Below are positions 11,547 to 22,859 of a stretch of DNA of 64,000 nt, piece by piece. Below the pieces are notes generated by a model. It was not told where the DNA came from. It ran no database searches and saw only the letters and a program-made list of their open reading frames with translations. Numbering within the stretch: position 1 is the first letter of the stretch; each line of letters starts with the position of its first letter. The DNA is from Lunularia cruciata (lineage: Eukaryota > Streptophyta > Marchantiopsida > Lunulariales > Lunulariaceae), in contig OX419759.1 in the NCBI GenBank assembly GCA_948567375.1, positions 42,002,593 to 42,066,592 on the forward strand, written 5' to 3'. Position numbers and translations under genes: made by a program.

Positions 11547-13218
11547 TATGGTACCCACATTTTTTGGTTTTGTTATATTTTGACAAAATAATTGTATAGT
11601 TAAGGTAGAATTGAACCCAAATGGAGACAAAAGTAGAAGAATCAAGTCTACGGGTTGAAGCCAATGTAGTTGACTTTGCATTAGAGAAAGAAGGACTCAA
11701 ACCAACTGAAAGGGGGCAGACCCAAAGGAGGAGTGGAAGTTGCAGGTCAGGATTCTTGCGGAGGCTATAGCTTATTGAAGACATGTCCAAATTGTGCATG
11801 CTATATCTCGTTGAAGCATTTCGTTTAGGGCTTTTTGTTGCCACCAAAGTCATTGAGTTTGGAGGTCTGTAGTGGAAGTTACAAGAATTTTAAGTTTCTA
11901 TAGTAGATGTATAGAGTAGTTGAGTGACTTTGGGTTGAGGTTCTTTGGGTTCACATAACTTTGGACTTATACAACTTTGGGTCTGTATGAATTTGGGTTA
12001 GAATCTTCTTTGTCTCAAGACAAAGGTGACCAGATCTGAGGTAGTCGGACCTCTGAGTGTAGTGAAGGTGACTTCAAGGGTCTTGCAAAAGGCATGAGAG
12101 GAAATTACAGTACAAAAAGAAGATATTTAGGATACCCTTGACTTCAATTTCAATTTAGATCAAAGATGGGATAGAAATTGAAGGAAAGTAGCAATAGTGA
12201 ATGAACTCAAAGTGCAAGATTGGACAGTATGTGTCTTTGGATCAGTTTTTTGAGACATTAGAGAGGAGTGCATCAAAAGATAAAGATGTAGATTGATTAG
12301 ATATGAATGGAATTGTAGTTTGTAGTGAAGAGATAGTAGAAATAGCCAAGAAATTAGTAGAATTAGATAGACCCAAAGAAGGAGAAGTGATAGGAAGATC
12401 ATTAGGTGTAGAAGCCAAAGTCAAGGTTGACATCAGACCGGATTAGTAACATATTGGAGATTTGAAGAGGCAGATATGGAGAGGTACATTGTCATTTTGG
12501 ATATGCAGGTTGGTAAAGTTGTTATAGAATGGTATTCTTGTTAGTAACTATCAAGTACTTCACTATTTAAAGGAAGCATTTGTAGTGTTATGTTGTTCAA
12601 TATTCATTTTCTTGAGAATAGGTAAAATGAAGTGTTGAGTTCAGTTCTCATTGCTTGAGTTTAATTCCAAGTATCACTTTTTTGTTTGTACTTGTGAGTG
12701 TTGGAAGAATTTTGAAGTGCAAATCAATGTGCTTGTTGGATTCCACAACACTGGTCTTCATTCAGAGTGAAGTGCAATCAGAGTAATGCCTTGATAGATT
12801 TGAGAGGAATTGTAGTGTTTGTAGTATTTTGCATTTGTGAGTGTAATGTTGAGTTGATATGAAGCAATTTTGATCAAGGAAGTTATGCTTTCAGTGGAGG
12901 GGTGGAACACAATTCTGATGCAAAGTTGTTTTAGATGAAGTAGCCATTTTTGGGATGGAGTGAATCATCACAATCGAGTTTGTTTCGACAGAATTGAAAT
13001 ATTTATGATTATGGGCGACAAATGGTTGTGATAAGATTGCAAATCAGTGCTTGTTACTCTCCTCTAGGTGTAGTTTCTACCTAAGAGATTAAAGATGCAA
13101 CCAAGAAGAACTACATTGTTACTTTTCTCTATATTGAACTATTTTTAATTCATATCTCTATGGGAACAAACTTTACTTACCTGATTACTACAAAAGTGAT
13201 TTTTGCCGGGTTGTCACA
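11547..13218 (+). repeat. Family C LTR, short form, copy C4, with perfect TSD
   Basis: The copy starts TATGGTACCCACATTTTTT (TG decayed to TA) and ends CCGGGTTGTCACA. It is flanked by the 5-bp target duplication TATAC at 11,542-11,546 and 13,219-13,223, and it splits a repeat that is contiguous at 41.5-42.2 kb. At 1,672 bp it lacks the N-terminal coding domain of the long copies but keeps the right-hand part (compare 12,200-13,218 with 2,130-3,166). It looks like a solo LTR of a short, ORF-less subfamily. Confidence 0.85.
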
Positions 13219-13446
13219 TATACTCCTAATTTCAACCTAGATCTCACACCAACAGTCCCATTGATGGCACACTTGATGGTGCAAATGGTGCAAGTGATAG
13301 TGGGCCCCACCATGTAGTCAATACCCAAAACATGAAATTTGACTGAGGGCAAGTAGTCTAAGAGTAACTGCCAAAATACCTCTAACTACTATCATTACTA
13401 CTCTAGTGTCCAAGCAATCTAGATGTGAAGCTACAAATGGCATGAC
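13219..13446 (-). repeat. LTR-like repeat shared with 42.0-42.2 kb (right part)
   Basis: Continues the repeat broken by C4 at 11,546. CAGTCCCATTGATGGCACAC matches GGTCCCGCTGATGGCACAC at about 42,040, and CTACAAATGGCATGACA matches CTACAAATGCCATAACA at 42,217-42,233. On the minus strand the unit would begin TGTCATGCCATTTGTAG, a TG-type LTR start. Confidence 0.7.
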
Positions 13447-13640
13447 ATAGTCAATCCCAAGATGGGAAATTTGTTGGGAAGGTAGCCATAGAGTAAGATT
13501 TAAAGGGAGATGAGTCCCAAGATGGAAAGTTTGACAAGAAAGCAAGCATGGAGCAAGCATTGAAGAGAGATGAGTCCCTAAATGGGAAGTTTGTTAGTGA
13601 AGCATCCATAGAGTAAGCTTTGGAGGAGGATAAGTCTATT
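13447..13640 (+). repeat. Short coding repeat (about 66 bp) in the A1 pre-RT linker
   Basis: Three imperfect repeats of a segment like CAAGATGGGAAATTTGTT (about 13,454, 13,522 and 13,585) encode the same unit seen in A2 as DGKFAKKATMEHAGKRDESL and neighbours (63,998-63,840). In A2 the frame is open, so this is a protein repeat of about 22 residues just before the RT domain. Confidence 0.65.
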
Positions 13641-13673
13641 TTCACAATGTAGATCAAGCAAATTCTACAATGA

Positions 13674-15383
13674 GAATTTGAGGAGACTCAAAAACCTCAT
13701 CAAGCAATGATTTATCAACTACTTTAAGATTTTGCATATGTGTTTCCATATGATCAGCCAAAGGATTACCCTCCAATCGTGATATGCCCTTTAAGATTGC
13801 GTTTTTACCAAAGATTACTCCAATGAGTAGATCAATCTATTGGCTCTCACCAAAGGAGTTAGAACACTTGTAACAACCCTTATAGAGTTATTGGAGAAAG
13901 ATTTCATAGAAGGATTGACATAGTACATTTCCTTGGGGAGCACCAATATTATTTGTTCCAAAGAAGGATGGAGGACTTCATTTCTATATTGACTATTGGG
14001 AGCTCAATAAACAAACAATGAAGAATGCATATCCTTTGACTTGAATTGATGACTTGCTTGATAGATTGAGTGGAGCATGGTACTTCTCCAAGTTGGATCT
14101 TGAATTTGAGGAGACTCAAAAACCTCATCAAGCAATGATTGATCAACTACTTTAAGAGTTTGCATATGTGTTTGCATATGATCAGCCAAAGGATTACCCT
14201 CCAATTGTGATATGCCCTTCAAGATTGCGTTTTTACCAAAGAGTACTCCAATGAGTAGATCAATCTATTGGCTCTCACCAAAGGAGTTAGAACACTTGTA
14301 ACAACCCTTATAGAGTTATTGGAGAAGGATTTCATAGAAGGATTGACATAGTACATTTCCTTGGGGAGCACCAATATTATTTGTTCCAAAGAAGGATGGA
14401 GGACTTCATTTCTATATTGACTATTGGGAGCTCAATAAATAAACAATGAAGAATACATATCCTTTGCTTGAATTGATGACTTGCTTGATAGATTGAGTGG
14501 AGCATGGTACTTATCCAAGTTGGATCTTGAATTTGAGGAGACTCAAAAACCTCATCAAGCAATGATTGATCAACTACTTTAAGAGTTTGCATATGTGTTT
14601 GCATATGATCAGCCAAAGGATTACCCTCCAATCGTGATATGCCCTTCAAGATTGCGTTTTTACCAAAGAGTACTCCAATGAGTAGATCAATCTATTGGCT
14701 CTCACCAAAGGAGTTAGAACACTTGTAACAACCCTTATAGTGTTATTGGAGAAAGATTTCATAGAAGGATTGACATAGTACATTTCCTTGGGGAGCACCA
14801 ATATTATTTGTTCCAAAGAAGGATGGAGGACTTCATTTCTATATTGACTATTGGGAGCTCAATAAACAAACAATGAAGAATGCATATCCTTTGACTTGAA
14901 TTGATGACTTGCTTGATAGATTGAGTGGAGCATGGTACTTCTCCAAGTTGGATCTTGAATTTGAGGAGACTCAAAAACCTCATCAAGCAATGATTGATCA
15001 ACTACTTTAAGAGTTTGCATATGTGTTTGCATATGATCAGCCAAAGGATTACCCTCCAATCGTGATATGCCCTTCAAGATTGCGTTTTTACCAAAGAGTA
15101 CTCCAATGAGTAGATCAATCTATTGGCTCTCTCCAAAGGAGTTAGAACACTTGTAACAACCCTTATAGAGTATTGGAGAAGGATTTCATAGAAGGATTGA
15201 CATAGTACATTTCCTTGGGGAGCACCAATATTATTTGTTCCAAAGAAGGATGGAGGACTTCATTTCTATATTGACTATTGGGAGCTCAATAAACAAACAA
15301 TGAAGAATACATATCCTTTGACTTGAATTGATGACTTGCTTGATAGATTGAGTAGAGCATGGTACTTCTCCAAGTTAGATCTT
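13674..15383 (+). repeat. Four tandem copies of a 427-bp block of the A1 RT region
   Basis: Copies begin at 13,674, 14,102, 14,529 and 14,957, each opening GAATTTGAGGAGACTCAAAA and closing near TCCAAGTTGGATCTT; the last closes at 15,383 and runs into the normal RT continuation. Spacing is 428, 427 and 428 bp. The units differ from one another at only a handful of positions (for example CAATTGTG/CAATCGTG and GAGAAGG/GAGAAAG), and all carry the same disabling stops, so the amplification came after the element had decayed. Confidence 0.93.
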
Positions 15384-17011
15384 CATAGTGGCTATTGGCA
15401 AATCCACACTGATAAGAAGGATGTGCAAAAGATTACCTTTGCATAAGGTTTGGGCATTTTGAGTAGAGAGTTCTACCTTTTGGGCTCACTAATGCTCCAA
15501 CAATCTTCATGGATCACATGCATTGGGTGTTGGATGGACTATTAGATCAATATATGGTGGTATTCTTGGATGCATCTTAATCTATAGCAAGATAAAGGTA
15601 GAACACATGAAGCATATATGAGAAGTCTTAAGATGACTATGATAGTGGAAATTTTACTGCAAGAAGTTGAAGTGTGCTTTTTGGCAAAAAGAAGTTATCT
15701 TCTTGGATCACAAGATCTTATTGGAGAGATCAAGATGGAAGAGGAGAAAATCAAGGCTATTACTGATTGGCCTACTCCAAAGGATGCTATAAATGTATGG
15801 GCATCTATTGGATTGGCTAGTTTTTACCAATGGTTCATCCATTACTATGCTCACGTAGCTACACCATTGACTGATCTCTTGGGGAAGAACTTGAGCTTTT
15901 AGTGGACCACCAAGCACAAAAGCTGAAACATATGGTGTCTTCAAGACCCATTCTTCACATAGTGATTGTGGTGTTTGTGGATAAGCTTAATAAGCAAATC
16001 CATTTAGCATCAACTATTGATATCATGGATGCTCCAATATTGGCGTATACCTACTTTGATATTTTCTTCAAGCATCATAGGATGCCTCACGTACTCATCT
16101 CCAACCGTGATCCTTGATCCGTTTGGAAATTTTGGCAAGCACCATTCTAGATACTTGGCACCAAGCTTGCTTTTTCCATGGCCTATCATCCTCAAACTAA
16201 TGGACAAATTGAATGTGAAAATTGCACCTTGGAGGATATGTTTTGTGCCTTCATCAACATCCACCATACCAATTGGGATGAATGTCTTGCACCTATAGAG
16301 TTTGCATACAATAATTCCAAACAAGCAAGCAATTGATTCTCTCCTTTCTTCCTCAATTTTGGCCAATATCCACTTGTTACAGATTCCATTCTTGCTCCTC
16401 CTCCATCTCATTTCCCTCATAGATTCACCTTCTTGACCACCATATCACAATCCCTCCAACAAGCCAAATCTCATCTCCTTATTGCTAAGAATCCACCAAA
16501 CACAATATGAAAACCACCACCATCATGATCTCACCTTTCAAATTGGTGATAGGTCATGCTCTCCTCTAGTAACCTACCCCTCTACTTGATACACAAGTTC
16601 ATAAACTCACCTCTAATTGGATAGGACTCTTTGATGTCACCCAAATCATCTCTCTTATTGCTTATCAACTTGTCTTGCCTTGTCATATGCAAGTTAACAC
16701 AATCTTGCACATTTCCAAGTTGAAAGCCTTTGTTCCTAACCCATCTTCTTTTTCCTCTTGTGTCCAACCTCCTCCTCTTCCAGTCCTTATCAATGATCAT
16801 GAGGAGTACAAAGTTGATTGTATCCTTGTGTGTTGCCATATCCAATGAGGCCACCAACAACATACGGAGTACAAGGTCCTTTGGAAAAACCAAACTCCTT
16901 CATGATGCTACATGGTAACCTCTTTCTCATCTCCATAATGCACAAACGGCTATCTAGGAGTTTGAAGCTTCATTGGCAATGAGGACGTCACCAACTAGCG
17001 GTGGGGGAATA

Positions 17012-17421
17012 TGTAACAATATGGAGTTTAGCAATGAAGTTAGTTAGGACTAATGAAGTAGCAAATAGGCCAAATTAGCCTAGAATATTCTAGAAGTATT
17101 TAGGAAATTTCTTAGGAAGCTTCTTGGCTAGCTTAGCTTGCACCCCAAATAGGTAGATTCTAGAAGATTCCTACTGGCTTAGCTTGCATGCCAAGTAGGC
17201 GGCTTCCAGAAAGAAACTTCTTGAGAAGTTACTCAGTTAACTTGGCTTGCATTCCAAGAAAGTGGCTCAAGGAAGCTTCTTGAGAAGCTTCTCAAGAGCC
17301 TTGTATGGTCCTTATAAATACCAAGCCAATGCTCATGCTAGGCATTTGGAGTTTTCACACTCAAGTGTCCCAATGTGATCTTCTATTCTCCTATTTCTCT
17401 CCTTGATCTTGGTCTTTTACA
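17012..17421 (+). repeat. 3' LTR of chromovirus A1
   Basis: It starts TGTAACAATATGGAGTTTAG right after the polyprotein tail and ends GGTCTTTTACA. It matches the A2 LTR (60,477-60,842, minus) throughout. It contains three copies of the palindrome GAAGCTTC (17,116, 17,272 and 17,284) and a TATA box. The sequence beyond 17,421 is Copia F. Confidence 0.9.
17313..17320 (+). promoter_or_regulatory. TATA box of the A1 LTR
   Basis: TATAAATA lies inside the LTR about 100 bp before its end. The A2 LTR has TATAAGTA at the matching place on the minus strand, supporting a conserved U3 core promoter. Confidence 0.6.
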
Positions 17422-18215
17422 AGATATGTGGCTTCTAAAATGTTAATATACCACTAACATGCTAAAGAGATTTTTTATATTGGGGTGTAAGCCTATGACT
17501 ACACCTTTGAAGCAAAACAATCACTTGTGTATTGATGATAATGAGCTACTTTATGATCCTCGTAGATACATGTAAATGGTTGGTAATCTCATCTATTGAC
17601 TATCACCAAACCTAACCTGCATTATGCAATTGGAGTTGTTTATCGATTCATGCAATCACCATGCAAATGTCACTTTGCAGCTATTTTATTTAATTTATAT
17701 CCAACACATTTTCCAATTTTCACATTGTAATTTTGCCTTCATTACACCTTTGGTGGATCATTGGTGCTGCAAGTTTACACTAATGCAGATTGTGCATGGA
17801 GTGTCCTTGACAAGAGATCTACTTCTAGGTACACATTTGGACGTGGGAGTGCCTCTATGAGTTGGGCTTCTAGGAAGAAGCCAACTCTAACTACATCCAC
17901 CACTAAGGCAAAGTATTGTGGAGCCACCAATGCAACTTGTGAAGCTATTTGGCTTTGGAGTTTGCTTTCCGATATTGGTGTGGATTATTTATTTCCCATT
18001 CTACTTTATACATATAACATGAGTAGCATAAATTTGGCTAGTAATCTTGTGTTTCATGCCAACACTAAGCACATTGAGGTGCGCTATTATTTTGTTAGGG
18101 AGAAGTTTCTTGCAGGGCAGATTGAGCTTAAGTTTGTTAGCATTGGAGAGAAGATAGCTAATATTTCCATAAAGACTTCATCTAGAGATAAGTTTGAGGT
18201 ATTGAGTGTGCATCC
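17422..18215 (+). pseudogene. Ty1/Copia RT end and RNase H remnant (F)
   Basis: The plus strand reads KQNNHLCIDDNELLYDPRRY then MVGNLIY near 17,510-17,605, typical of the C-terminal Copia RT. After about 100 bp of disturbed sequence comes RNase H: YTNADCAWSVLDKRSTSRYT, WASRKKPTLTTSTTKAKY, TCEAIWLWSLLSD and FHANTKHIEVRYYFVREK, ending with a degraded DIFTK-like tail (NISIKTSSRDKFEVL). The RNase H frame is open for about 150 codons, but the RT part carries stops. No gag or integrase is present. Confidence 0.88.
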
Positions 18216-20889
18216 TGTATCTACGTGGATCATGATCGACCGCCAGTTGGTTCACGATCAGATTTGCTTCTCTTACAATCAAAGTGAGTCTTTTACAACT
18301 TTTGCACGCGCATCTATCTCACACTGAGAGTTGCAAGAATTTCGGACGAAGGAAGAAAGACTTTATGGCCAGTAATGGCAAATAAGCATGAATAAGTTAT
18401 GACACTAGAACGTGCAGATTCCGAAGTTGCAAGAATGCTCAATGTCAAAGCTGCGACCAATAATTACCTCTAATGAGAATGATTTTGTCAACACTTATAA
18501 AATAACTCTCCAAAGCTTCCATGATGATTACCTGCTCGTGTGCAACTGAAGATCTTACCATAGAACCAAAGAAACGCGGGCTTGAGCTTTAACTGAGCTT
18601 TACTGATTGAAGCACTTAGGTTCACTTTGGTAACCCAACCAAGATTCATCCATTCGCAGCAATCTCGGAGTGGATCGCCAATTTCGTCTCTTTGTTGCTT
18701 TGAGCTCCGATTCGGTGAGACAAAAGCGCGTACGACAAATGTCCAAGCTGGTAACCTCAAGCTTCACATTGAAGAAGTCAAATTCAAGATGATTCGTCAT
18801 GCCGAGAGGATGTTTCTGCTATCGACGTTAGAGTGACTTAAATAGAAAGGACACAGGATAGAAAGTTGTTCATGTCAACGAGGGCAACAATGAATGTGAA
18901 AGGTACAACGTCGGAACTTATCGAATTGCAAACAAACCATACTTTGAAGATCTTCAGGTTGGCAAGTGCTTGCCCAGTTTCGTCTTCCTCAGTAACGTAT
19001 GTTGACCGAAACGTATGTTGACCCTCAATTTCAGTTTGATGTGTATCTCTGCGTTTCTGTGAACAGAAGTGCTCCACTCTCCTGCGAGCAACATGGCTTA
19101 GCAGGTCCTGAGAATTTCAGTTTGAGATAGAGTGTTGCCGCTGTAGCAAGGGACTCTCAACAAGGAAAAGGGAGATGGAAAACAATAGCCTACCATATTA
19201 GAAAGAGCAAACGTTGATGCTATTCGTTCTTTCTGTTCAATCAACGTTCGCTCTTTCTTACAAAAACAATACCCTACCATACTAGAAAGAGCGAGTAGCG
19301 AACGAGATGCCGTTATAGCATTATAGCATGGATGAATTGTAGCTGAACGTCAGAACCATTCTCTTTCTAATTCAAAGTAAATCTAACCAGGAAAGATAAA
19401 ATTTCTTCAGATTTTATATCAGTCTACTTGAACGTCTTTAAATCTAGAAGTGAAATTCTCAAGTTAATAGTCTTTTCTTGGCAACACGTAGACAGAGTAC
19501 ACTCGGATCAACAACCGGAAGTCGGAAATCCATGCCATGTAGTACACCGCGAAGGAAAACGAAACAAATAGGGAATACAAGGCACTAAAATGTGCAAAAC
19601 AAGAGAAACAGCACAAAGCCCGGCGCTGGGTCATGAGAACCGGCTCGAAAGCAAGCCTCGAAAAGGGAAACAACGAGCCCAAATAGATCTGCAGTCCACT
19701 TTCTCATTTAAATAGTTACTAGAAATAACAATCGATTAAAGTAATGAAAATAAATTTCTATGAATATGCTCTTCAACTCAGAAATTTATCGACCTATTTG
19801 AGCTTTGACCATTCATAGCTTGGGTATTGATACTCAAACTCATACATCACATTGCAATTATAGGATAGACAGTGCACTCCCATGGGATAGATATCACACT
19901 ACTCTCTTTTTATCAATTCAAGAGATCTCAATCAAAATTCAAAATGGACTTGTAGAGGTGGACCTGTACTATATCTTGGTTTATTATTGTTACGATCCCG
20001 ACGGGGCTTTAAAACTGTGGAGAGCCTCCTTTTCATGTACAGTATCCACTCCACTGCAAGCACAGCATTTTGATATTGTTATGATATTGGGTCAACCTCT
20101 ACTGAGAAGTAGCGACGAGTTACCACCTCTGATTCCTCTCCACGGCCTCTAGATACGGCATTGCACTTTGTTGCTTTCCTTTCGGACAAGGAACTAGAAT
20201 GGTGAGATAACAAATCAACTGAACTATAGCTATATAAAACTCCAAGCACAAGACCTCGTGATTAGCAAATGACTATGAAGTGCACGAGACACCTATTCAG
20301 CTTCAAGCTGTCAAAATCACGCGCAGCGAGAGGAGGAATATAAGCTTTGAAATCGTTAAAAAGCTGCTATTTGTGAGCATTCGAGACAATCTCGTGTTTT
20401 ACTGATTGATTGAAAACCTTCATATCGTCGATCATGAACTTTACTGCTAGTTTGATATTTGTAAGGTTAAAATGATAAACTACTAGAGCCAACGCTCGTA
20501 CTACTTACTCTATACTTTTTGAATTATGTTCGGTAAGTTTTGAATTGGTCAATAAACTGTTAAGCTGTTACAGAACATAGTTCATTATTTATGAACAGCT
20601 ATGTGTTAAGATTCTAACCTCTCCCTCAGTACTAGCTGTGTAATAAACACTCCCACTAACGATCAGAACTTGTAGACCTTCTGCGGAAATCGTAAAGCCA
20701 TTTCCGACCTCTCGGTCCTTCGGAAACTCGACCCTTCTTTCTACAAGCGCTCTCCCTCTGGTAAAACTACCAATTACTTCTCTCTCGAACACCAAATGAC
20801 ATTAACCTCAGTGTCTTGTATCCTTTCATGGACAAACTGCTTGTGAGATAAATTGAATTCAAATTATCTGCAATATTTGTGAAATACAA
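18216..20889. other. Low-copy, CpG-richer interval without a recognised gene
   Basis: No retroelement domain or LTR match to the rest of the window was found. CpG dinucleotides are clearly commoner than in flanking repeats (for example TTCGGACGAAGG, GCGCGTACGACAAATG, CCGATTCGGTGAG). Short open frames exist on both strands (such as 19,805-20,152 plus, 115 codons from a TTG, and 18,600-18,800 minus), but none shows a family I know, so no gene is called. It could be host low-copy DNA with exons too short to see, or a younger or unmethylated insertion. Confidence 0.4.
19200..19258. repeat. Short hairpin (19-bp inverted repeat) with a nearby direct copy
   Basis: AGAAAGAGCAAACGTTGAT at 19,200-19,218 pairs with ATCAACGTTCGCTCTTTCT at 19,240-19,258 with one mismatch, across a 21-base loop. 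A related string, CTACCATACTAGAAAGAGCG, recurs at 19,274-19,293 (compare CTACCATATTAGAAAGAGC at 19,190). Confidence 0.7.
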
Positions 20890-21561
20890 ATACAGATTTG
20901 GGTCCAAAATCTGTATTTGTATCAAGATCAAACCAGTATGATGTTCTTGCGTGAGATATGTTCTCCTTGCACTCCTTATTTCTAAACCAAAGACAGTAGT
21001 TTGTACTCTCAAATCCTTATTCTTAAGGGATGTGAAGAGATCAATTTGAAGTTGGAAATCCTTCGATCATTATCCCCGGTAGATGATTAAATCATCTACA
21101 TACAAAACACAAGAACAATTCCTTAGGATGATGTCTTATAGTATAAATTTATATCATACTTCTTGTGATTGAAATTTGAGCTTCTCCGACATGAAAGAGC
21201 TAGAATGCATGCTCTGATAGGTTTGGGGTAATCTATAGAGTGCCTTTTTATTCTTGCAAAGCATATGTTGTACACTTTGTACTTCAAATCCTTGCTGGTG
21301 AGAATGGTAAACTTAGGACCACATTTGTGATATACATCTAAAGGAAAGCTATCCATTTATTATAGCTAGATTCATAATCAACTTAACAATATTCATCTTA
21401 GAAGCAGGTACATATGTCTTGGTGTGATCCATTCCTTGATCAATTCCTACTAAACTGACCTTATGATGTGCAAGAGAGCCATCTGCATTGTACTTGAGCT
21501 TATATACATATGGGGTTAAGAATGACTTTCTTTCCATGGTATGTAATTGATAAGATACCAA
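20890..21561 (-). pseudogene. Ty1/Copia reverse transcriptase remnant (G)
   Basis: Minus strand from 21,561: YVYKLKYNADGSLAHHKVSL then DHTKTYVPASKMNIVKLIMN, the start of the Copia RT. It then reads in other frames through SCRRSSNFNHKKYDINLYYK and a degraded polymerase core near 21,090 (VLVFCM then a stop where YVDD-type sequence is expected), and GLEIRSARRTYLTQEHHTGL at 20,970-20,910. Several frameshifts and stops. Confidence 0.82.
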
Positions 21562-22142
21562 GTTTTATAGTCAATTGTAGCTTTATATTCTTGAACCACT
21601 GTTTTTCTTCTCTTTGTCTCATTTGCAGCTTCTGAGTCTGGAGAGGTTCTTTGGCTTTTTAATTTGTGTTGTCCAGTTTTGGATGAATCTATCATAGATT
21701 TATGATGTAGTCCTCTTGGAGGTGGACATGTATCTCTCCAAATGTGAAGGGTATGGATCTTTTGATATATGTTCAGCCATCGCTAAAAAAAATCCAAATT
21801 TGGATTAATATGTGGATTAACGACTAATGGAATTTTTTTAGAATAGACTCTTGAAAGTATTTCTTCTTCTCCTCCAACAGTACTATATCATAGACCTGGC
21901 ATTGATGCATCCAAAACTGGACACCCCAAACAAAACTGCCCAAGAACCTCTTCAGACTCAGAAGCTGAAAATGAGACAAAGAGAAGAAAATAATGGTTTG
22001 AGAATATAAAGCCGTAATTGACAACAAAACTTGGGAAGTTATCAATTACCTACCGTGGGAAACGGCCATCCCTACCCCATATGTATATAAGCTCAAGTAC
22101 AATGAAGATGGCTCTCTTGCACATCATAAGGTTAGTTTAGCA
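21465..22142. repeat. Inverted duplication of the Copia integrase-RT junction
   Basis: The arms are about 21,465-21,740 (minus sense) and 21,878-22,142 (plus sense). Both carry ATGTATATAAGCTCAAGTAC, GATGGCTCTCTTGCACATCA and GAGACAAAGAGAAGAAAA in opposite orientation, separated by about 135 bp. The plus arm encodes PYVYKLKYNEDGSLAHHKVS. It is either two Copia copies in opposite orientation or an inverted duplication of one. Confidence 0.85.
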
Positions 22143-22499
22143 GCTGAAGGCCACCATTTTCCTTCTGCATTTTGAATATCATTCTGAACTGAACCATATC
22201 CTCTTGTCCACGATACTCTAGATGCAGTGAATATGACTTGGTGATGGTCTATAAGTTGACAATGTCTTATTGAACGAAAGGAACATCTTGACTTAATATC
22301 ATCGTTTTGTTGATGATAGAGTTAAAAATGTCTCATTGTGCACATAGCTAACCGATATCAACCCGTCGTTCCCATACCGACAATATTGAGGTTTAGCTTG
22401 ATTTTACCTCTTGTGGTTTACCCTTGTAATACTTGATGGGGTCTTCTTATCTTCTTGTTATCCTAAGGTGGTGTCGCCTTTCTATAATAGCAAGCAAAC

Positions 22500-22760
22500 C
22501 TACCTTTTTTGCACTCATGGCTGATTTTTCCGACTTCATACTTGGGATTGTGTATCCATGCAATGCAACTCAACCAAGGGTACCACATATGTACCAAGAT
22601 ATTTTACAGAAATACCTAACATTAAATTATGTTGCTTAAGCATGCAAGGTGCCATATTGACTATTGTTTGTTTTTGTCGCTCCACTATGCCCTGTATGTT
22701 TCTGTCACATTTTTTATTGAAATATTTTTTTATGCTTCCATCAATCAATCAATAAATTAG
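22500..22760 (-). pseudogene. Copia integrase fragment (G)
   Basis: The minus strand contains GIVERQKQTIVNMAPCMLKQ, the segment around the catalytic Glu of Copia integrase (typically NGxxERxNRT). After it the frame drifts (HCMDTQSQV). The upstream DD residues are not recognisable. Confidence 0.75.
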
Positions 22761-22859
22761 TTTCAATGAGTTCAACTCTTAAAGCCTTAGTCCTCAATTG
22801 CATTAAGGTGAGTTTACATGGTTATCTGATGTCTTGTTTCAATGAATAAATTCTCAAAT

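Larger units (their letters stand above)
13447..16995 (+). pseudogene. Chromovirus A1 pol remnant (RT, RNase H, integrase, chromodomain)
   Basis: The order follows A2: pre-RT repeats, N-terminal RT (present four times in tandem), then LHSGYWQIHTDKKDVQK at 15,383-15,435, a segment near 15,730-15,900 with MEEEKIKAITDWPTPKDA and HYYAHVATPLTDLLGKNLSF, then integrase from about 15,958 (IVIVVFVDKLNKQIHLAST, FKHHRMPHVLISNRDP) and a decayed chromodomain near 16,800-16,900 (TEYKVLWK). Relative to A2, the RNase H body and integrase zinc finger are missing: SSRPIL is joined to IVIVVF, an internal deletion of roughly 0.9 kb. Many stops; not functional. Confidence 0.82.

Noticed and set aside
11547..13218. 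Family C considered as a terminal-inverted-repeat DNA transposon because its ends mirror one another
   Set aside because: The 5-bp target duplications, TG...CA ends and the primer-binding site directly after C5 identify an LTR.
13674..15383. Regular direct repeats that might suggest a CRISPR array
   Set aside because: The units are 427 bp with no variable spacers and encode part of a reverse transcriptase; a plant-type nuclear context.
18600..18836. Overlapping open frames on both strands near 18.7 kb as a possible host exon
   Set aside because: Both strands are open with no known motif and no clear splice context.
19805..20152. 115-codon plus-strand open frame in the CpG-richer island
   Set aside because: It needs a TTG start and shows no recognisable family, so it is kept only as a remark in the interval description.
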